64,000 nucleotides of DNA from Nautilus pompilius (taxonomy: Eukaryota; Mollusca; Cephalopoda; Nautilida; Nautilidae), in the NCBI GenBank assembly GCA_018389105.1, contig JACATO010001123.1, positions 175,001-239,000 of the forward strand. The letters are read 5' to 3'. The translations under genes and the position numbers were made by a program. The notes beneath the pieces were generated by a model, which was not told the DNA's origin, ran no database searches, and saw only the letters and a list, made by a program, of their open reading frames with translations. This document shows, piece by piece, positions 1 to 12,322 of this stretch. The first letter of the stretch is position 1. Every line of letters begins with the position of its first letter.

Positions 1-2204
1 CTCCGGGAGATTGATCTATCTTGGATTTAATTCTGATATTCTCTGAAATAGTGTTAATAGAATTTCAGCCACGTTGCTATCGGTTGGATGTCTTTGAAGT
101 AGCCACCCTTTTTTCCTGTGAGCATGGGGAATTTAGAGAAGAATTACTAGTAGTTGGTCTACTAACCCTGACCCTGAAGATCCTTGGGTAACTTTTGAAA
201 GCCTCTTCTCGCATGCTGATTTTAATTTATTCAAATCGCGGTGTTATTTTCAGACTCAACTCTACTTAATCCTTAATTTTTCGGATGACATGCTTGATTC
301 TTGGGAAAGTTCTCATGACAGGCCAACGTGTCCTGGTATCCATTGCAGTATAAATTTTAAAAATCTTTTTTCAGATAGCTCTCTGAGAACATTAAGTAAT
401 CACTGCTCTTGTAACTCCGAACCAGTTTCCCAGAAATATAGAAAGATACTATCAGATCCTTTTTATATAAAGAAGGCAGAATCCATACTCGTAGAAAAGA
501 AATTTTCTTACTTAAGAAACAGTATGGTTTTAAAAAAAGATTTTGTTTATTTTAGATTTGTTTATCTAATTGAAGTTAACAAATTTCGTCATTAAACAGA
601 ACAGAATCATTTATTTATTTATAAGATATAATTACATAAAGAAGTAGATTTTTAAAGAAATGCTGGTTAGTGTAGATGTTAGCTCGCTTAATCGACTCTC
701 GACGTTTCAGAGAATTATTTTCATAGGCTTCCCAAAAGAAAGCGAGTTCTTTAGCTGTTACTGCAGCTATATCTTAGATTTTCCCTGGTGCCTGATTCCT
801 GAAGATTTTAGTAATTTAGGAAAGGCGACACTTAGACCTACCACACTTACTTTGGTCTCCAAATAGAAAATATGAGGTAAACTATTGAAGTCGACTGGCA
901 TCGACAAAGTAAAGAATTATTTATCGAAAAGGTTTGTAGTCCAGTTTGCAGCATAACCGTGAAGAACTAGCATCGATACTTCATTCCATGTACCCACCAT
1001 TGACTACCAATATTGGTTTTCAATGGAAACATTTCGAATTGTACAGCAGTAACAAAAGTCATTTAGTAAATATTAAATTATACAAACATTGATTTTTAAT
1101 TTTAAAAAAAGAAAAGATTCACCCGTACGTTTAAAGATATCGAAATCTCATCACTAGTACGGCTCGGTGTTTGAATAATTGTTCTGATAGGAATTCAAAA
1201 TATTGCTTGATTTTTGATTGAGTATTATTAACATTATTAAAGTACTGTTTATTTTCAAAAATTGCTTAGGGCCAAAATATGTTCAGTTTAGCAGAAAAAA
1301 CCACGAAATTGATATGAAAAAAAAAAAAACGTAAGATTTTCTCATGTAATTTCCAATCTAAGAAAACAGTAAAATGAAAAAAATTCTAGGCAACAGCCAA
1401 TACAGATTCTTTACCAATATCTTATGATAGTTAATCTCCATATCCATATTTCACGTTCCATTCATGAGTAAAATCTCTGGTAGATATTTTATGCTTGTTT
1501 ATTAATAATCATTCTTTATTTGCATGGTAAACTTTATTTCATTCTGAGAAAGGTAGGAGAACGCTATTTGATATCCAAACTTTACACTCCATTTTTTTTC
1601 TTTGCTGTTTAAAGAAAACGTTTCGACCAAGACAAAAAATAATTCTTCATCAGAGATATGGAAAAAGAGGAACAATGCTTTTAACCTCGAAAATGTATAG
1701 CATGCCGTCATTCTTTTATCAGCCAATAATGATGCATTATTGATTATTGCCATCAATAGAAGACTCGGTGAATGGCGGACAGTGAACGAAAGGCTTATTT
1801 CATTAACGGCCGACAAAGGTAAGAGTCACGCGTAGAAAATCGCTGGCTGATCATTTAGTAATCCTACCTGGACAAAGTCTTCCTTTTAACGTGTGAACCA
1901 CTTTCAGTGTGTTTCGGGTTTTTTTTTTTTTTTTAATTTTCTAAATAGTTTCTCTTACAACTTGAAGGAATCTCATTTTCTCCATCCCAGTAAAGGCGAG
2001 TAAAGTCCATTTTCTCATGACGTCCGCTGACATGTCAAGCAGGAAATTCCTTATCTGTGCGGTCGCGTGTTCACTGACAGGATCTGTTTAGCGTCGATCA
2101 TCTGAACCGGACAGAAATGATGGATAAATAGCTTCTGGTTTTGTTTTTTAAATTTTTTTTTCAAACCCGAATCTCTTTTCCCTCCTACCTATCGAACCGA
2201 GGAG
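1..2204. other. AT-rich unique DNA, no gene seen
   Basis: The stretch is mostly AT-rich single-copy-looking DNA with short A and T runs, for example near 1320 and 1920. Open frames are at most about 100 codons, rich in Phe, Leu, Ser and Lys, as expected by chance in such DNA. No protein family, repeat unit or RNA gene was recognised. Confidence 0.6.
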
Positions 2205-2305
2205 TGTTTAACTCGTAACGGACGCCATTAACACGTGAACAAAAGAGAGTTTGGGTCTTCATCAGCTTGGAATTACGTTCTATTTAATTAACGATTTGGG
2301 CCGCG
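2205..2305. promoter_or_regulatory. Candidate conserved non-coding block
   Basis: This short block differs from its AT-rich surroundings. It has balanced composition and includes CCATTA, CACGTG-like and TTAATTAACG motifs just before the GA array. Homeodomain-type core sites (ATTA/TAAT) in mixed-composition DNA are common in animal developmental enhancers. The regulatory role is an inference from texture only. Confidence 0.2.
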
Positions 2306-2320
2306 ACATCTGACTCAAGG

Positions 2321-2810
2321 GGGAGAGATGGAGAGAGAGAGAGAGAGAGAGAGAGGAGATGAGAGAGAGAGAGAGAGAGAGGAGAGGGGAGAGAGAGAGG
2401 AGTGAGAGGAGAGAGAGAGAGAGAGAGAGAGAGATGGGGTCAGTACCGAGAGAGATAGAGAGATGACGTCAGTACAGAGAGAGGAGAGAGAGAGAGAGAG
2501 ATGGGGTCAGTACCGAGAGAGAGAGATGACGTCAGTCAGTACAGAGAGAGAGGAGGAGAGGAGAGAGATATAGCGAGAGAGAGGAGAGGAGAGAGAAGAG
2601 AGAGAGAGAGATGGTGTCAGTAGAGACAGTACCGAGAGAGAGAGATGACGTCAGTACAGAGAGAGAGAGATGGAATCAGTACAGAGAGACAGAGATGACG
2701 TCAGTAGCGAGAGAGAGATGACGTCAGTACAGAGAGAGAGAGATGGGGTCAGTACCGATAGAGAGAGAGATGACGTCAGTACCGATAGAGAGAGAGGAGA
2801 GAGAGAGAGA
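2321..2810 (+). repeat. GA-rich tandem array with embedded TGACGTCA (array A)
   Basis: Runs of GAGAGA are interrupted at irregular spacing by a core reading ATGACGTCAGTAC followed by AGAGAG or CGAGAG. By hand there are six perfect TGACGTCA octamers, and about five decayed cores of the form ATGGGGTCAGTACCG or ATGGAATCAGTAC. Open frames across it (a 60-codon frame from 2670) are products of the repeat and not genes. The octamer is the full palindromic CRE recognised by CREB/ATF proteins. Whether it is bound here is unknown. Confidence 0.9.
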
Positions 2811-4239
2811 CGGCAAAGTCGCGAAGCTCGAGTTAAAAAGTGGAATTTCTAAGAATGCTGCGATTTTTTCCTCCTCTTCTAGAGCCATTTAAAGCTATTA
2901 CCAGACCATTAGTTTACACCGACAAAAAAAAAATTTGATAACGTAATCTAAAAGATAATAACGTTTACAAAGAAAAAAATATTATTTTTTTAGCGAAATC
3001 AGGATAAAAAGCTTTACTAAATAGAATGTTGTTGAAAAGAAAATTAATTTTATTATGCACAAAATAACGACGCAAAAAATAACGTTGAAGAGATAATAGA
3101 GTGAAGGAAGATGAAATTGACAGGAAAAAAGTTAATGACTTAATTCTGTGTTGTCCCCCCCTTTCTGTGATTCACCACTTCGGTAAAAAAGTATTTAGCA
3201 TTTTTTTTACAGGTCTCTATTAATTTTTTAAAATTATTTTTTTTAAGATCAGATTATTTTCCAATGCTACAGTTTTAAAAAGCTACACTGAAATCAACTG
3301 CGAATCTATTGCGTTGCTTCAATTGTTATTGGGCGGTTACGAACATAAGTCCACCTTTTGTTTGTTCAATTTATCTTTTTTTTCTTAAAAAAAAAGCAAC
3401 AAATTAAATTAAATTAAAGTGTTGCTTACTTCCAGCTCTTCAAAAGTGTTCCCTAAGTCTTAATGCACCGCTTAAAGCGACGAGTTCCCTACAAGCACTG
3501 TTGACGGTGGTTTTGTTGGCCATTCTGTTACGTAAGTTAAGGAGCTTTGATGGTTGCTACATATGGAGGCTGTAGTAAGGTCGGTAAAAAGTAGATGGCG
3601 ATGCTGTTTCTTGTTAAAGCGGATATTAAACTTGACTGTCACACGCCCGACACCGTGACGAAGACAGCGCAAGATTTCGAGGCTAATGGACGACCTGAAT
3701 TCCAACTGTCGGGTAACGCTGTCTCTTGTCCGCGAAATCCGAAGAGGGTGGAGAGAGTCGCAAAGAACTCGTAATCTGTTCCCAGAATCTTCTGACTGGC
3801 CGCTTTATAGGCAAAGTGGATCGTGATGTAGATTCAAAGATGTTAATAATTAACATTTAAGAAAATATATTTATTCTCGACGTTCAGGTGTTTATATTTA
3901 AATTTAAAAAACGTGCCCCCCTTATTCCCCTTTATATATATTAATATAGCAGTTTCGTCTTTATAATAAGGAAAGACAGTATAATTATTTAAGAAGTAAA
4001 GTAACATCAAGGACGGTAGGGAAAACGTTTTTAGTATTTTCAATTAAAGATAAAAAAAAAAACATTTACTACCAAGTATACATAGCTATTGAAAATTGTA
4101 ATAAACAGATAAATAAATAAGAAATAAAGGATTCTTCGGTTAAAGAGTTAGAAGCTTTGTCTGGAAACTACTGGCTCAATCGGAGTTGTGGTAGTCAAAT
4201 GCAATTTTGGGCAATTACATCGGTAATTCGACTTTAAAT
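2811..4239. other. AT-rich unique DNA, no gene seen
   Basis: AT-rich DNA with many short A and T runs. A less biased patch at 3440-3830 contains a 77-codon minus-strand frame (3472-3705). I could not match it to any family and it may be a chance frame or an old repeat remnant. Confidence 0.5.
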
Positions 4240-4545
4240 ACCAGTCTGATCAATACAGACCCTGGGCTAGAAGCAGCGGACCATCAACCCGTTAGTCGAT
4301 GCGGAGGATAAGCCGAGCGGATCAGTCCGTTGCATGTGCCCCTTTCCCGCAATCGCTGCTGAACAGTTGAACGCGACTCTCGCGCCAAGTCATGGAATTT
4401 TAATGGTCCACGAGATGACCGAGTCGCTACAGAGGCCAACGGATAATCTGAAGTCTTCACATTTTCTAAATTTCTGGTCGGTCGGATATGATCGCGAAAT
4501 CGTCGTTCACCCGCCATTGACGCCAAACTTAGACGGCCGGGATAC
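4240..4545. promoter_or_regulatory. Candidate conserved non-coding block
   Basis: About 300 bases of balanced composition lie between AT-rich flanks, with CpG dinucleotides, a GGAATTTTAATGG motif near 4394 and a CCATTGACGCC motif near 4514. The frames on both strands (98 codons plus, 80 codons minus) overlap and have no recognisable motif. I read this as possible regulatory DNA. It could also be an unrecognised repeat. Confidence 0.25.
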
Positions 4546-4761
4546 GTTTAATGTATTTCATATGTTGTGTGTGTGTGTGTGTTTTTTAAATATTTCTGCC
4601 TTGATAGTTGACCTTTTTGGGAGTGGTTGATAGGGAATTACTTCTTTAAACCTCGGCCTAATGAAACGAGGTCGCCAGTTTTCTCTTCCACTGAATATAA
4701 TCCCTAATTTGCACCAGGTACTGCTTTTCCCCTCTCTCTCTTTTCTTTTTTTTTTTCCTGT

Positions 4762-4858
4762 GATGCTCGATAAACTGACAAGGGGACGGGGAATCGAACC
4801 CACGCATTCTGACGGTATGAGAAACCAGCGCTTTAACTCTTCGGCTATCCTAAGTCAT
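4762..4858 (-). mobile_element. tRNA-derived SINE head, decayed
   Basis: On the minus strand the segment has an internal RNA polymerase III promoter. An A-box-like stretch, TAGCCGAAGAGTTAAAGCGC, lies at 4829-4848. A perfect B box, GGTTCGATTCC, lies at 4790-4800. The T-stem pairs over only about three bases and no clean acceptor stem can be drawn, so this is not a working tRNA gene. An A-rich stretch follows downstream on the minus strand near 4740, as expected for a retroposed SINE. The layout resembles a leucine- or serine-type tRNA ancestor, but I cannot assign the SINE family. Confidence 0.6.
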
Positions 4859-5760
4859 TACACTGATGCTCAGAATTATTGCATTACCAGAAATAATCAG
4901 AGATAGTTACTTTATTTGAATCACGGGTTTCGAAAACATGGATCGTGAGAACCTGACCGCTTACGAGCTTTTGTTGATTTAAATAAAAACTCCCAATCAG
5001 AAAGATCCTGTCGCAGCCATAGCGCGTGGGTTTTGTCGCTCAATTTTTGAAATTGCGCGTGCACAGCACGATGTTGTACCCAACAACGCGCTCGCGCGCC
5101 ACGTCCCTGACCTTCTGATTCTCGGAAGGGCAGAGGCGAGACATGGACTTCGGAACATCTCCTGGGATTGAAATCCGATTTCCGAGAATTTCGCAGCACC
5201 ACTGGTTAATCTGTTCAGAGTGAGAATTTTAAAGTCGCGTCTCTTCATCAGTACTGGCCGTCATTTCCAAAAAGAGTTCCGCGAATTTTCCCTGAACCTC
5301 TTCATCCTTCGTCTACGTATCTGTGTTGCAGAATTTGGTTTTCTTCGCTTACTGCTCAACTTTAGAGACCGGCGGAGATTCCAGTAATGGGGCCGCTGGC
5401 AGAGAGTCATCAATTGTTGTTCCGATGTTCGTTTATTCGCTAGTAGAGCAGCGATACGGTACTCACTTAAGTAACCAATACCCTACGTTTACCGAAATAA
5501 TATAAAACACGAGTTCCACGCAAAAACACTATTTTTAAAATTTGTTTTAGGATGGAGGAGATTCTACTTGGACAAGAATCTCCGAGAGAGGTTGAGGTAG
5601 CAAGAGAAATTTGTCATCTCCGGTTTAATTGCAATGAAACTACGAATAATTCGTTAAGTACTTTTCTTTCTGTTTTATGGTTTGTAAATTTCTTAAACAT
5701 TCGTTACCTGGGAGAAGCAGCATCCCGTTTGCATTCCTTTTGTACTAAAGTGCGAGGATA
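4859..5760. other. Mixed-composition DNA, no gene recognised
   Basis: The part from about 4920 to 5300 is CpG-containing and balanced. It carries two overlapping minus-strand frames of 93 and 83 codons in different phases with no recognisable domain. The rest is AT-rich and leads into the 68-bp minisatellite. Nothing here is supported as a gene. Confidence 0.4.
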
Positions 5761-6644
5761 GAGACGACAGTGAGAACTGTACAACAGACATTGGAGTCGG
5801 TCGGGTGTCCATGAACCTGACTTTGTGAGAGACAACAGTGAGAACTGGACAGCAGACATTGAATTCGGTCGGGTGTCGATGAACCTGACTTTGTGAGAGA
5901 CGACAGTGAGAACTGGACAGCAGACATTGGAGTCGGTCGGGTGTCCATGAAGTTGACTTTGTGAGAGACGACAGTGAGAACTGGACAGCAGACATTGGAG
6001 TCGGTCGGGTGTCCAAGAACTTGACTCTGTGAGAGACGACAGTGAGAACTGGACAGCAGACATTGGAGTCGGTCGGGTGTCCAAGAACTTGACTCTGTGA
6101 GAGACGACAGTGAGAACTGGACAGCAGACATTGGAGTCGGTCGGGTGTCCAAGAACTTGACTCTGTGAGAGACGACAGTGAGAACTGGACAGCAGACATT
6201 GGAGTCGGTCGGGTGTCCATGAAGTTGACTTTGTGAGAGACGACAGTGAGAACTGGACAGCAGACATTGGAGTCGGTCGGGTGTCCAAGAACTTGACTCT
6301 GTGAGAGACGACAGTGAGAACTGGACAGCAGACATTGGAGTCGGTCGGGTGTCCATGAAGTTGACTTTGTGAGAGACGACAGTGAGAACTGGACAGCAGA
6401 TATTGGAGTCGGTCGGGTGTCCATGAAGTTGACTTTGTGAGAGACGACAGTGAGAACTGGACAGCAGATATTGGAGTCGGTCGGGTGTCCAAGAACTTGA
6501 CTCTGTGAGAGACGACAGTGAGAACTGGACAGCAGACATTGGAGTCGGTCGGGTGTCCAAGAACTTGACTCTGTGAGAGACGACAGTGAGAACTGGACAG
6601 CAGACATTGGAGTCGGTCGGGTGTCCATGAACCTGACTTTGTTT
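5761..6644. repeat. 68-bp minisatellite, 13 tandem copies
   Basis: Thirteen head-to-tail units begin at 5761 and every 68 bases after that (5829, 5897, and so on to 6577). Units differ mainly at one short segment. Three variants occur: C (CCATGAACCTGACTTTG), A (CCATGAAGTTGACTTTG) and B (CCAAGAACTTGACTCTG). Their order is C C A B B B A B A A B B C. The unit has no stop codon in any minus-strand phase, and 68 is not a multiple of three. Three long overlapping minus-strand frames (326, 271 and 262 codons) therefore run through it and are almost certainly artefacts. Confidence 0.95.
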
Positions 6645-8762
6645 AGCTCGTTTTCCACGGTCACGGCGGCCATCGTGTTCTTGTTTTTTACAGTAATGCG
6701 AGCGTGATTTCCTGTTTTTAAAAGTAAATCTTTGTTTTCTAAATATTTTTAACTAACATAATTTGTTACATTTTAAAGCCTTGGTAGTTTGCGAGTCTAT
6801 TTATTAAAAATATTTAAAAAATGATCAACATCTTAAAAATAAAGAGAAACCTTTCTGTCGAAGTAACGGCTGCTGTCGCTTCCAAAGCCTCCAGTGAGGT
6901 TCTCCGTACGAGGCGTCAATGCCTGCGATGTCGACGTCTACTACGTATTAAAGTTCCGATTCTGCCACTTGGGAGAATAGGGTGGACGTACCCCGTTGAG
7001 GGTTACCCTGGAAGTACGTTAATTAGAGCGATGCACAAGAACAGCGCCTCTCCTCTCTCCCCCAACACTCTGAGTGCGGAAGCATTAACCGGCACTGACA
7101 AATCCACGGGTTGGCCACGGACCCGATATTGACACGGTTGGCGTGAAAAAAGAACAAAGCCCTCCCGACTCGAGCAGCTTTCTTTCTGCCGAATAAAATG
7201 AGTGGGAAATACGTCGCCCTGCCATTACAGCTCTATCAGCCGTTCCTGTTTAACAATTAGCGTGACCTTCACGTGTAAAATACGTTATGGCGCCCATTAG
7301 AACACAATCAGCAGACTAGATTTGTTTTAAAATCAGTGATTTCAGTTTTCCAGATGTGAACAAGTGAAAATCCTTGTATTCAGCGAGTTAAAGATGCGAA
7401 AGCTATAACCACAATTTTGTTTTTTTATATTTTAAATTTTTTTTTTTTTTTAATTTTTAAATGTTCAGCAAAACCTAAAGCAAACAAAACGACAAAGTCG
7501 CTTTAAAAAATATTTTATACCAATACAAGAACAATGATAACTGTTTTGTTTTACTAAGAAATATGCCGTACTGAAATATTTTGGGTTTTCGAACATTTCC
7601 AAAAAACAAAGAAGAAAAAATCAACTGAAAATTATCCTCCCTGGGAAAATTGTGTGACGTACATCGAGGCGCAATGGAGGCACGTGGGCTGTTACCTTAA
7701 CGGTAAATAAATAGAGAAAAAAAGCATATACAACAAAAACAAAGCTTGATACGTACCACTACGCAAACTAAAATCTCCATTAGAACATATACTGGTGTAA
7801 ACTCGAAGTCATTCGTACCTAACTATCACGTTTAGAAATATTCATCATCCTTAACATTTGTTTTTAAATTGCTCTTTATGATAATTTCATTCAAAGTGGT
7901 CCGTTGTCTAGTAGTTTGACTACTAAATTGCCCGTGTACGAATTCCAGCAGACACGGACTCAGTTTGGAATGGCGCTCTTGGAACCCCAGCAGGAACGGA
8001 CTCAAGTTTGGTATACCTCTTTTGGCTTTGTTTCTTCTCCTCCTAATTCGCTAGCTAGTCCGGTGGGTTTTCTCTCACGTCTGAAGATAAAATGCGTCGG
8101 CAAAGTATTTTTCCTGCAGTGGTACGTCTTGAGTGCTGGTTACTGGTCCACAGCCGTAAGGCTGTTTTACTCTCTTCATCATAAAAATCTCGCTACTCTT
8201 CCAGAACAATAACAGTAGTAATAATAGCCACAAGCGCAGCGAAAGTTATGGGATCGCGAAGGAGCAGTTCACGTGACCGCTGAGGCGGTGGAGATTTAGT
8301 GAGTACTCGTTGTCACGTAAAACAGTTCTTGTGAACCACGGCGTGAGAAACATCAGTGGAAGAAAGTTCTCCGTGAAAGCTTGAAAAGACGCGGTGGAAT
8401 AGGAAAGAATCATTGACGCCATAGAGCACCACCATGAAACTGCTACGCAGTGCACAGAAAAAAAAAAACTTAGGCAAAATTGTCTTGTTGATGTCACTCG
8501 ATTAAAACCTTCAGAGAATTCTTTCTTTTTTAAATACGTTTTTATAAACCAAACAATATTTCTTCCTTCATATTGCTTTCTATGCCTTCATCGGTACTCT
8601 AAGTTTTACTAAACTATATAAATTCTTGCGATAAGGTCGACTGGTTTTGGGAAACGTCTCCTATAAAAAAAAATTTCAAATGGATGAAAGTTCCTTCACT
8701 GATTCATGCTTAATCTTCACCTTTTGGGGCAAAACGGCTGTGCACAACTCTTCAGCATGAAC
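6645..8762. other. Unique DNA with a balanced-composition block, no gene
   Basis: From about 6860 to 7330 the DNA is balanced, with a 103-codon plus frame (6821-7132) that matches nothing I know. Motifs such as CCATTACAG, ACAATTAGCG and CCATTAGAAC around 7220-7300 look like enhancer DNA. From 7400 it is AT-rich. Near 7941 and 7983 a stretch of about 30 bases is repeated at a 42-base offset with several differences, a small diverged duplication. Confidence 0.4.
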
Positions 8763-8965
8763 TATAGGGAAGACAGGGGCTAGTTGTTACAGTATCGGTA
8801 ATCCTAATTAAACGTGTAGAGAAGCTATAATCGATATCATATGTTCTGAACTGCTATCCAAAGGTCAAAGCATACGATGTTGATTATAGCTCATTTATAC
8901 GATAGATTAGGAATTACTGGTAGTGTAACTTACCCCTGTAACAACTAGCTCCGGTCTCCCCTAGA
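8763..8965. mobile_element. Foldback/MITE-like element with long inverted repeats
   Basis: The left arm (about 8763-8838) and the reverse complement of the right arm (about 8880-8965) align along most of their length. Both carry GCTAGTTGTTACAG, then a diverged part with GTAAT and CCTAAT, and then AGCTATAATC near the centre. The outer ends read TAGGGAAGACAGG on the left and TAGGGGAGACCGG on the inverted right. The loop is about 40 bases and there is no coding capacity. Ends starting with TA suggest a TA target site, as for mariner-type or other TA-specific elements. The family is not identified. Confidence 0.75.
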
Positions 8966-11099
8966 TTAGCGCTAGAAAACTAAATGAACGTTCACCATAT
9001 CATCGGTTATTGCATTCTTTAGTAAACCTGTAAAAGTAACAAGTAATCAGTGTACCTTCCAGTTACGTAGATAAAATCCACCCGCACGCACAGTAAACCG
9101 GGGGCGACGATGCTGTTATGTAAAATCGTGTCAACTAAATAGGGATCTTCTGCAAGAATGTCTAATCTAGATCAAACGTTGAAAAGTAGGAAGGCGTAAC
9201 TTTTCAAATAAAAGTAGATAGATTATGACTTGGCTTAAAACTGCATCCGATCGTCTTAATCACAATTAAGTGCCTCGAGCATCACGATTCAAGATGTATT
9301 CTAGAAAGACTCTATTAAGATAATCTCTCTCTATGCCGAACTACATTAAGGATAAAACCGAGTCGCTCGCTTTTCAGTCAAGATGGAATAAGTGCACACT
9401 CCACGAGAACCAGGAAGTAAGGCAAAGCAAAGTCAGCTTTAGTTTTGTTTTCATTTTATTTTTCATCCACAAATGTTTTATTAATTTGGTTATTGTTCGA
9501 TCAGATCTTAAGCCCCCACCCACCCTTTTTAGTGTTAACTTAATCATTGAATTAGACGTTGGGCTTATGCAGGCGTTTTTTTTTTAAAAAAAAATATAGC
9601 GAAGCCATTACGATTTCAATCTCTTGTGACGTCACATCTGCCATTTTCTTATGTTAATTTCGGATAATTTCATTTCTGGGTAATAGCATAAAGAGTTTAC
9701 GGATAAAGACTTTCTTGTCATGTCCATTTTAGCTGCTTTCTCGATGCCCTTCGGTAATGAATAGCGAGAACGACAACAAAACTTGCACTTATTCTTATAG
9801 AACGTTAAAAAAGACGACGACACGTTCAAATCGAAATGACGGGTGAGTACAACGGGTTTACTCTACCGCCTGTGGTCCGGGGGGGTAGAAAAAACAGAAT
9901 TGTTCGTCGAATGGAAAAAGCAGGCAAGACGGTGTTATTTCTACAGTGCAGCCAGCAAGACGTATAATTACAAAACCGACAGGTGATAATTAAGATCTGG
10001 CGACACGACAAAACGGAGGAACGGAAAATAAGACAGACAGACAGACAGATATCAGATGATCAGGGAAGACGGAATCAAGGGTTTCCGATGGAATCTCTTC
10101 TTTTTTGCTTTCTTAACACAACTTTTGCTATTGTAAAATTAAGTTTAAAAAAATAATAAACTTACGAATTTAACGTAATTAATTTAAAATTTGAAATATT
10201 GGCGAAAACGATTTAAACTTCGTTAATTGCTTTAAAGTTACCATTTAAGGCATATTCCCTTTTAGTTTTAGATTTCCAACGAACATTGGAATATACTGCA
10301 TAAAATTAACGTCTTTATTCAGTTTTTGTTTGTCACATCCTAAGGCAATAATTTCTGGGGGCGAGATTCCACCGGATAATTGTACTCCAAGGGTTAATTC
10401 TGCGAGCTGCCGCAGGAAAGTACTGTTGGAGAAAAGAGAATAGAATGGAAATCAAATCGCTGTAAAAAAAAAAAGTGTGTGTGTGTTGGGGGGGAGATTA
10501 TCCTTAGGAGATATGATCTGTTACTCGGAATTGGTCTCCGCCACAGATTGTTTTCTCGTCTGTTCGGATTAACGTGGAAAGAAGTGCAGACTGTTTATGA
10601 AGAAAAGTAAAATCGATGATGAAGATGTTTCAAAACTTGTTCCGATAACTTTCACAAATAACAACAACAATAATAATAATCTGTTGATTCGTTATAACAC
10701 CACGATTTGTAAGCTTTTTAATTGGCGTTTTCTGTCATAGAGAGCGATTTCAAAAATTAGAAAAAAATCTGTTTTTAATTTGCGCCCCAAAGCCGCCGAT
10801 ACGAACAGGAATACAGTTTCACTCTGGTAAGATTTCTAGAAAATGCGGTGCTCTACTTTTTTCTTTTTTTTTAAATCGGGTAAACTGTCATTATCATTTA
10901 ATATTTGTCTGGCTTTTTCTTTTCCATTATTAGCCGGAACTGGGGTATAGAGATTTAAGTTTAAGCTACAAATATTTACACTGACTGAACGATTTAACGC
11001 GACATTTTCCTAATTCTTAAACGTGAATAACTCGGGAGGTGGGGGCTTATTTTCTTGACTCCTGACGGTTTGTCCCCCCCCACCCGTTTAGAGACTTTA
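8966..11099. other. Mostly AT-rich unique DNA, no gene seen
   Basis: The only features are a lone perfect TGACGTCA at 9627-9634, a short AGAC tetranucleotide run at about 10031-10049, a short GT run near 10477 and scattered homopolymer tracts. Open frames are short and not convincing. Confidence 0.55.
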
Positions 11100-11883
11100 T
11101 ATACCAGTATTAAGCGACGCCGAGAAAGTCTAGGGTAACCCCCCCCCCACCTCTACCCTGACTTCTGGGTCTTGAGAAATATCTCGCAGAAGGGAGAGGT
11201 GGCCGGACAGCAGCAGCCCTTTGTGACTGAGCAAGTTACTCGGATGCAGATGGGGGAGGGATTTTTGAGCGATGGACAAGGTGCGGAATAGTAAATTATC
11301 TGTGAGAGAAAACCGGAATGCCATAAGAAAACCCACGCGAAGACACCGGCACGAAAAAAAACAATATGACAGTTGTAGGGAGGAGGAGGAGGTGGAGGAG
11401 GAGTAATCAGTTTCTGATATTAACATAAAAACAGCCAAAATGGTTTACCTGTAAAGCCATAATCTCAAGACTTTACTCGTCCCAAGAAATCTGTAGAGAA
11501 GACATGTCGTAGAAAACATGGTTCTATAATCTTCCTTCTTGCTGCTATTATTCAGCCATGCAGTTCTTGCATCGCAGAGGCTGTCTACTATGGCAAACCT
11601 GAATCACGAGGACGCAGTTGTTTATTATTCCTACCCTGTGGAAAAAATTCTTTATTTTTATTTTCTACACTATTTTTTAAATAAAATAACACGTTTAAAA
11701 TATAATAGCGATTTACAAAATTCGAAAGGTCTAAGGCGTATTTAGCCCGAATCTGAACGAGACAGTCATAGTCGTTTGTTTAGTGGCTTTTATTTGTGGG
11801 CAGTACTGTATTTTTAAGCTATCTGGTGTATTTGGGCAGTGATGGCGGCAGTATGAGCGCCGTGCTACGGACAATGGGCCTTT

Positions 11884-12321
11884 ATGGTTCCTTCTTCTCC
11901 ACATCGCCTACTTTCTGGCCTTCAACCCGAGCAGAGCCTCTTTACTTTCACGAGTAACTCCTCTCGATATAAGAGCAGAGGCAGGCGGTACCAACTATGG
12001 CGTGGCGAGTACGGTTCTGGTCAAACGTTTCTGACGGATCTGCTAAAAGCAGTCGCTCATCATCAAAGCCCTGTCATCTTATGCGCATCCCGAGAGCGAC
12101 CAGCTCTGTCGTGGCCATTTGACAGTCTCGCTTCGCGTATCCCCCCCGTGCATCTCGCGCCGACAGGGATGTTTTCATTCCGGAGCAGAAAGTTGGAAAT
12201 TAGCGGGAGCTCCCGCTCGGAAACCCGATCGTCCCTTCAGCTTGTGTCAGCAAGACCCGTCGTCGGCGATTCAGTCGGCCTAATTAACGAGGGGTGGCGC
12301 GGGTCGCACCGCGACATCTGA
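11884..12321 (+). CDS. Unassigned 145-codon open frame in GC-balanced block
   Basis: This is the longest open frame in the window not caused by a repeat. It begins at an ATG three codons after the block turns less AT-rich, and an in-frame stop lies at 11854-11856. The predicted protein is rich in Ser, Arg, Leu and Pro, with no recognisable domain, signal peptide or membrane span. A long frame is easier to obtain by chance in less AT-rich DNA, so the support is weak. It could be a non-coding regulatory block, a 5' exon or a repeat remnant. It sits just upstream of a 33-codon frame at 12323. I do not assign a function. Confidence 0.15.
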   Translation: MVPSSPHRLLSGLQPEQSLFTFTSNSSRYKSRGRRYQLWRGEYGSGQTFLTDLLKAVAHHQSPVILCASRERPALSWPFDSLASRIPPVHLAPTGMFSFRSRKLEISGSSRSETRSSLQLVSARPVVGDSVGLINEGWRGSHRDI

Positions 12322-12322
12322 A

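Noticed and set aside
4762-4858. Functional tRNA gene
   Set aside because: The B box is good but the T-stem and acceptor stem do not pair, and an A-rich tail follows, so it is a SINE relic.
5761-6644. CRISPR-like array
   Set aside because: Units are contiguous and nearly identical with no unique spacers, and the window is eukaryotic in character.
5693-6673. 326-codon minus-strand open frame, with 271- and 262-codon frames in the other phases
   Set aside because: All three phases are open because the 68-bp unit lacks stops on that strand. The predicted proteins are the same repeat read in rotating phase, so there is no evidence of coding.
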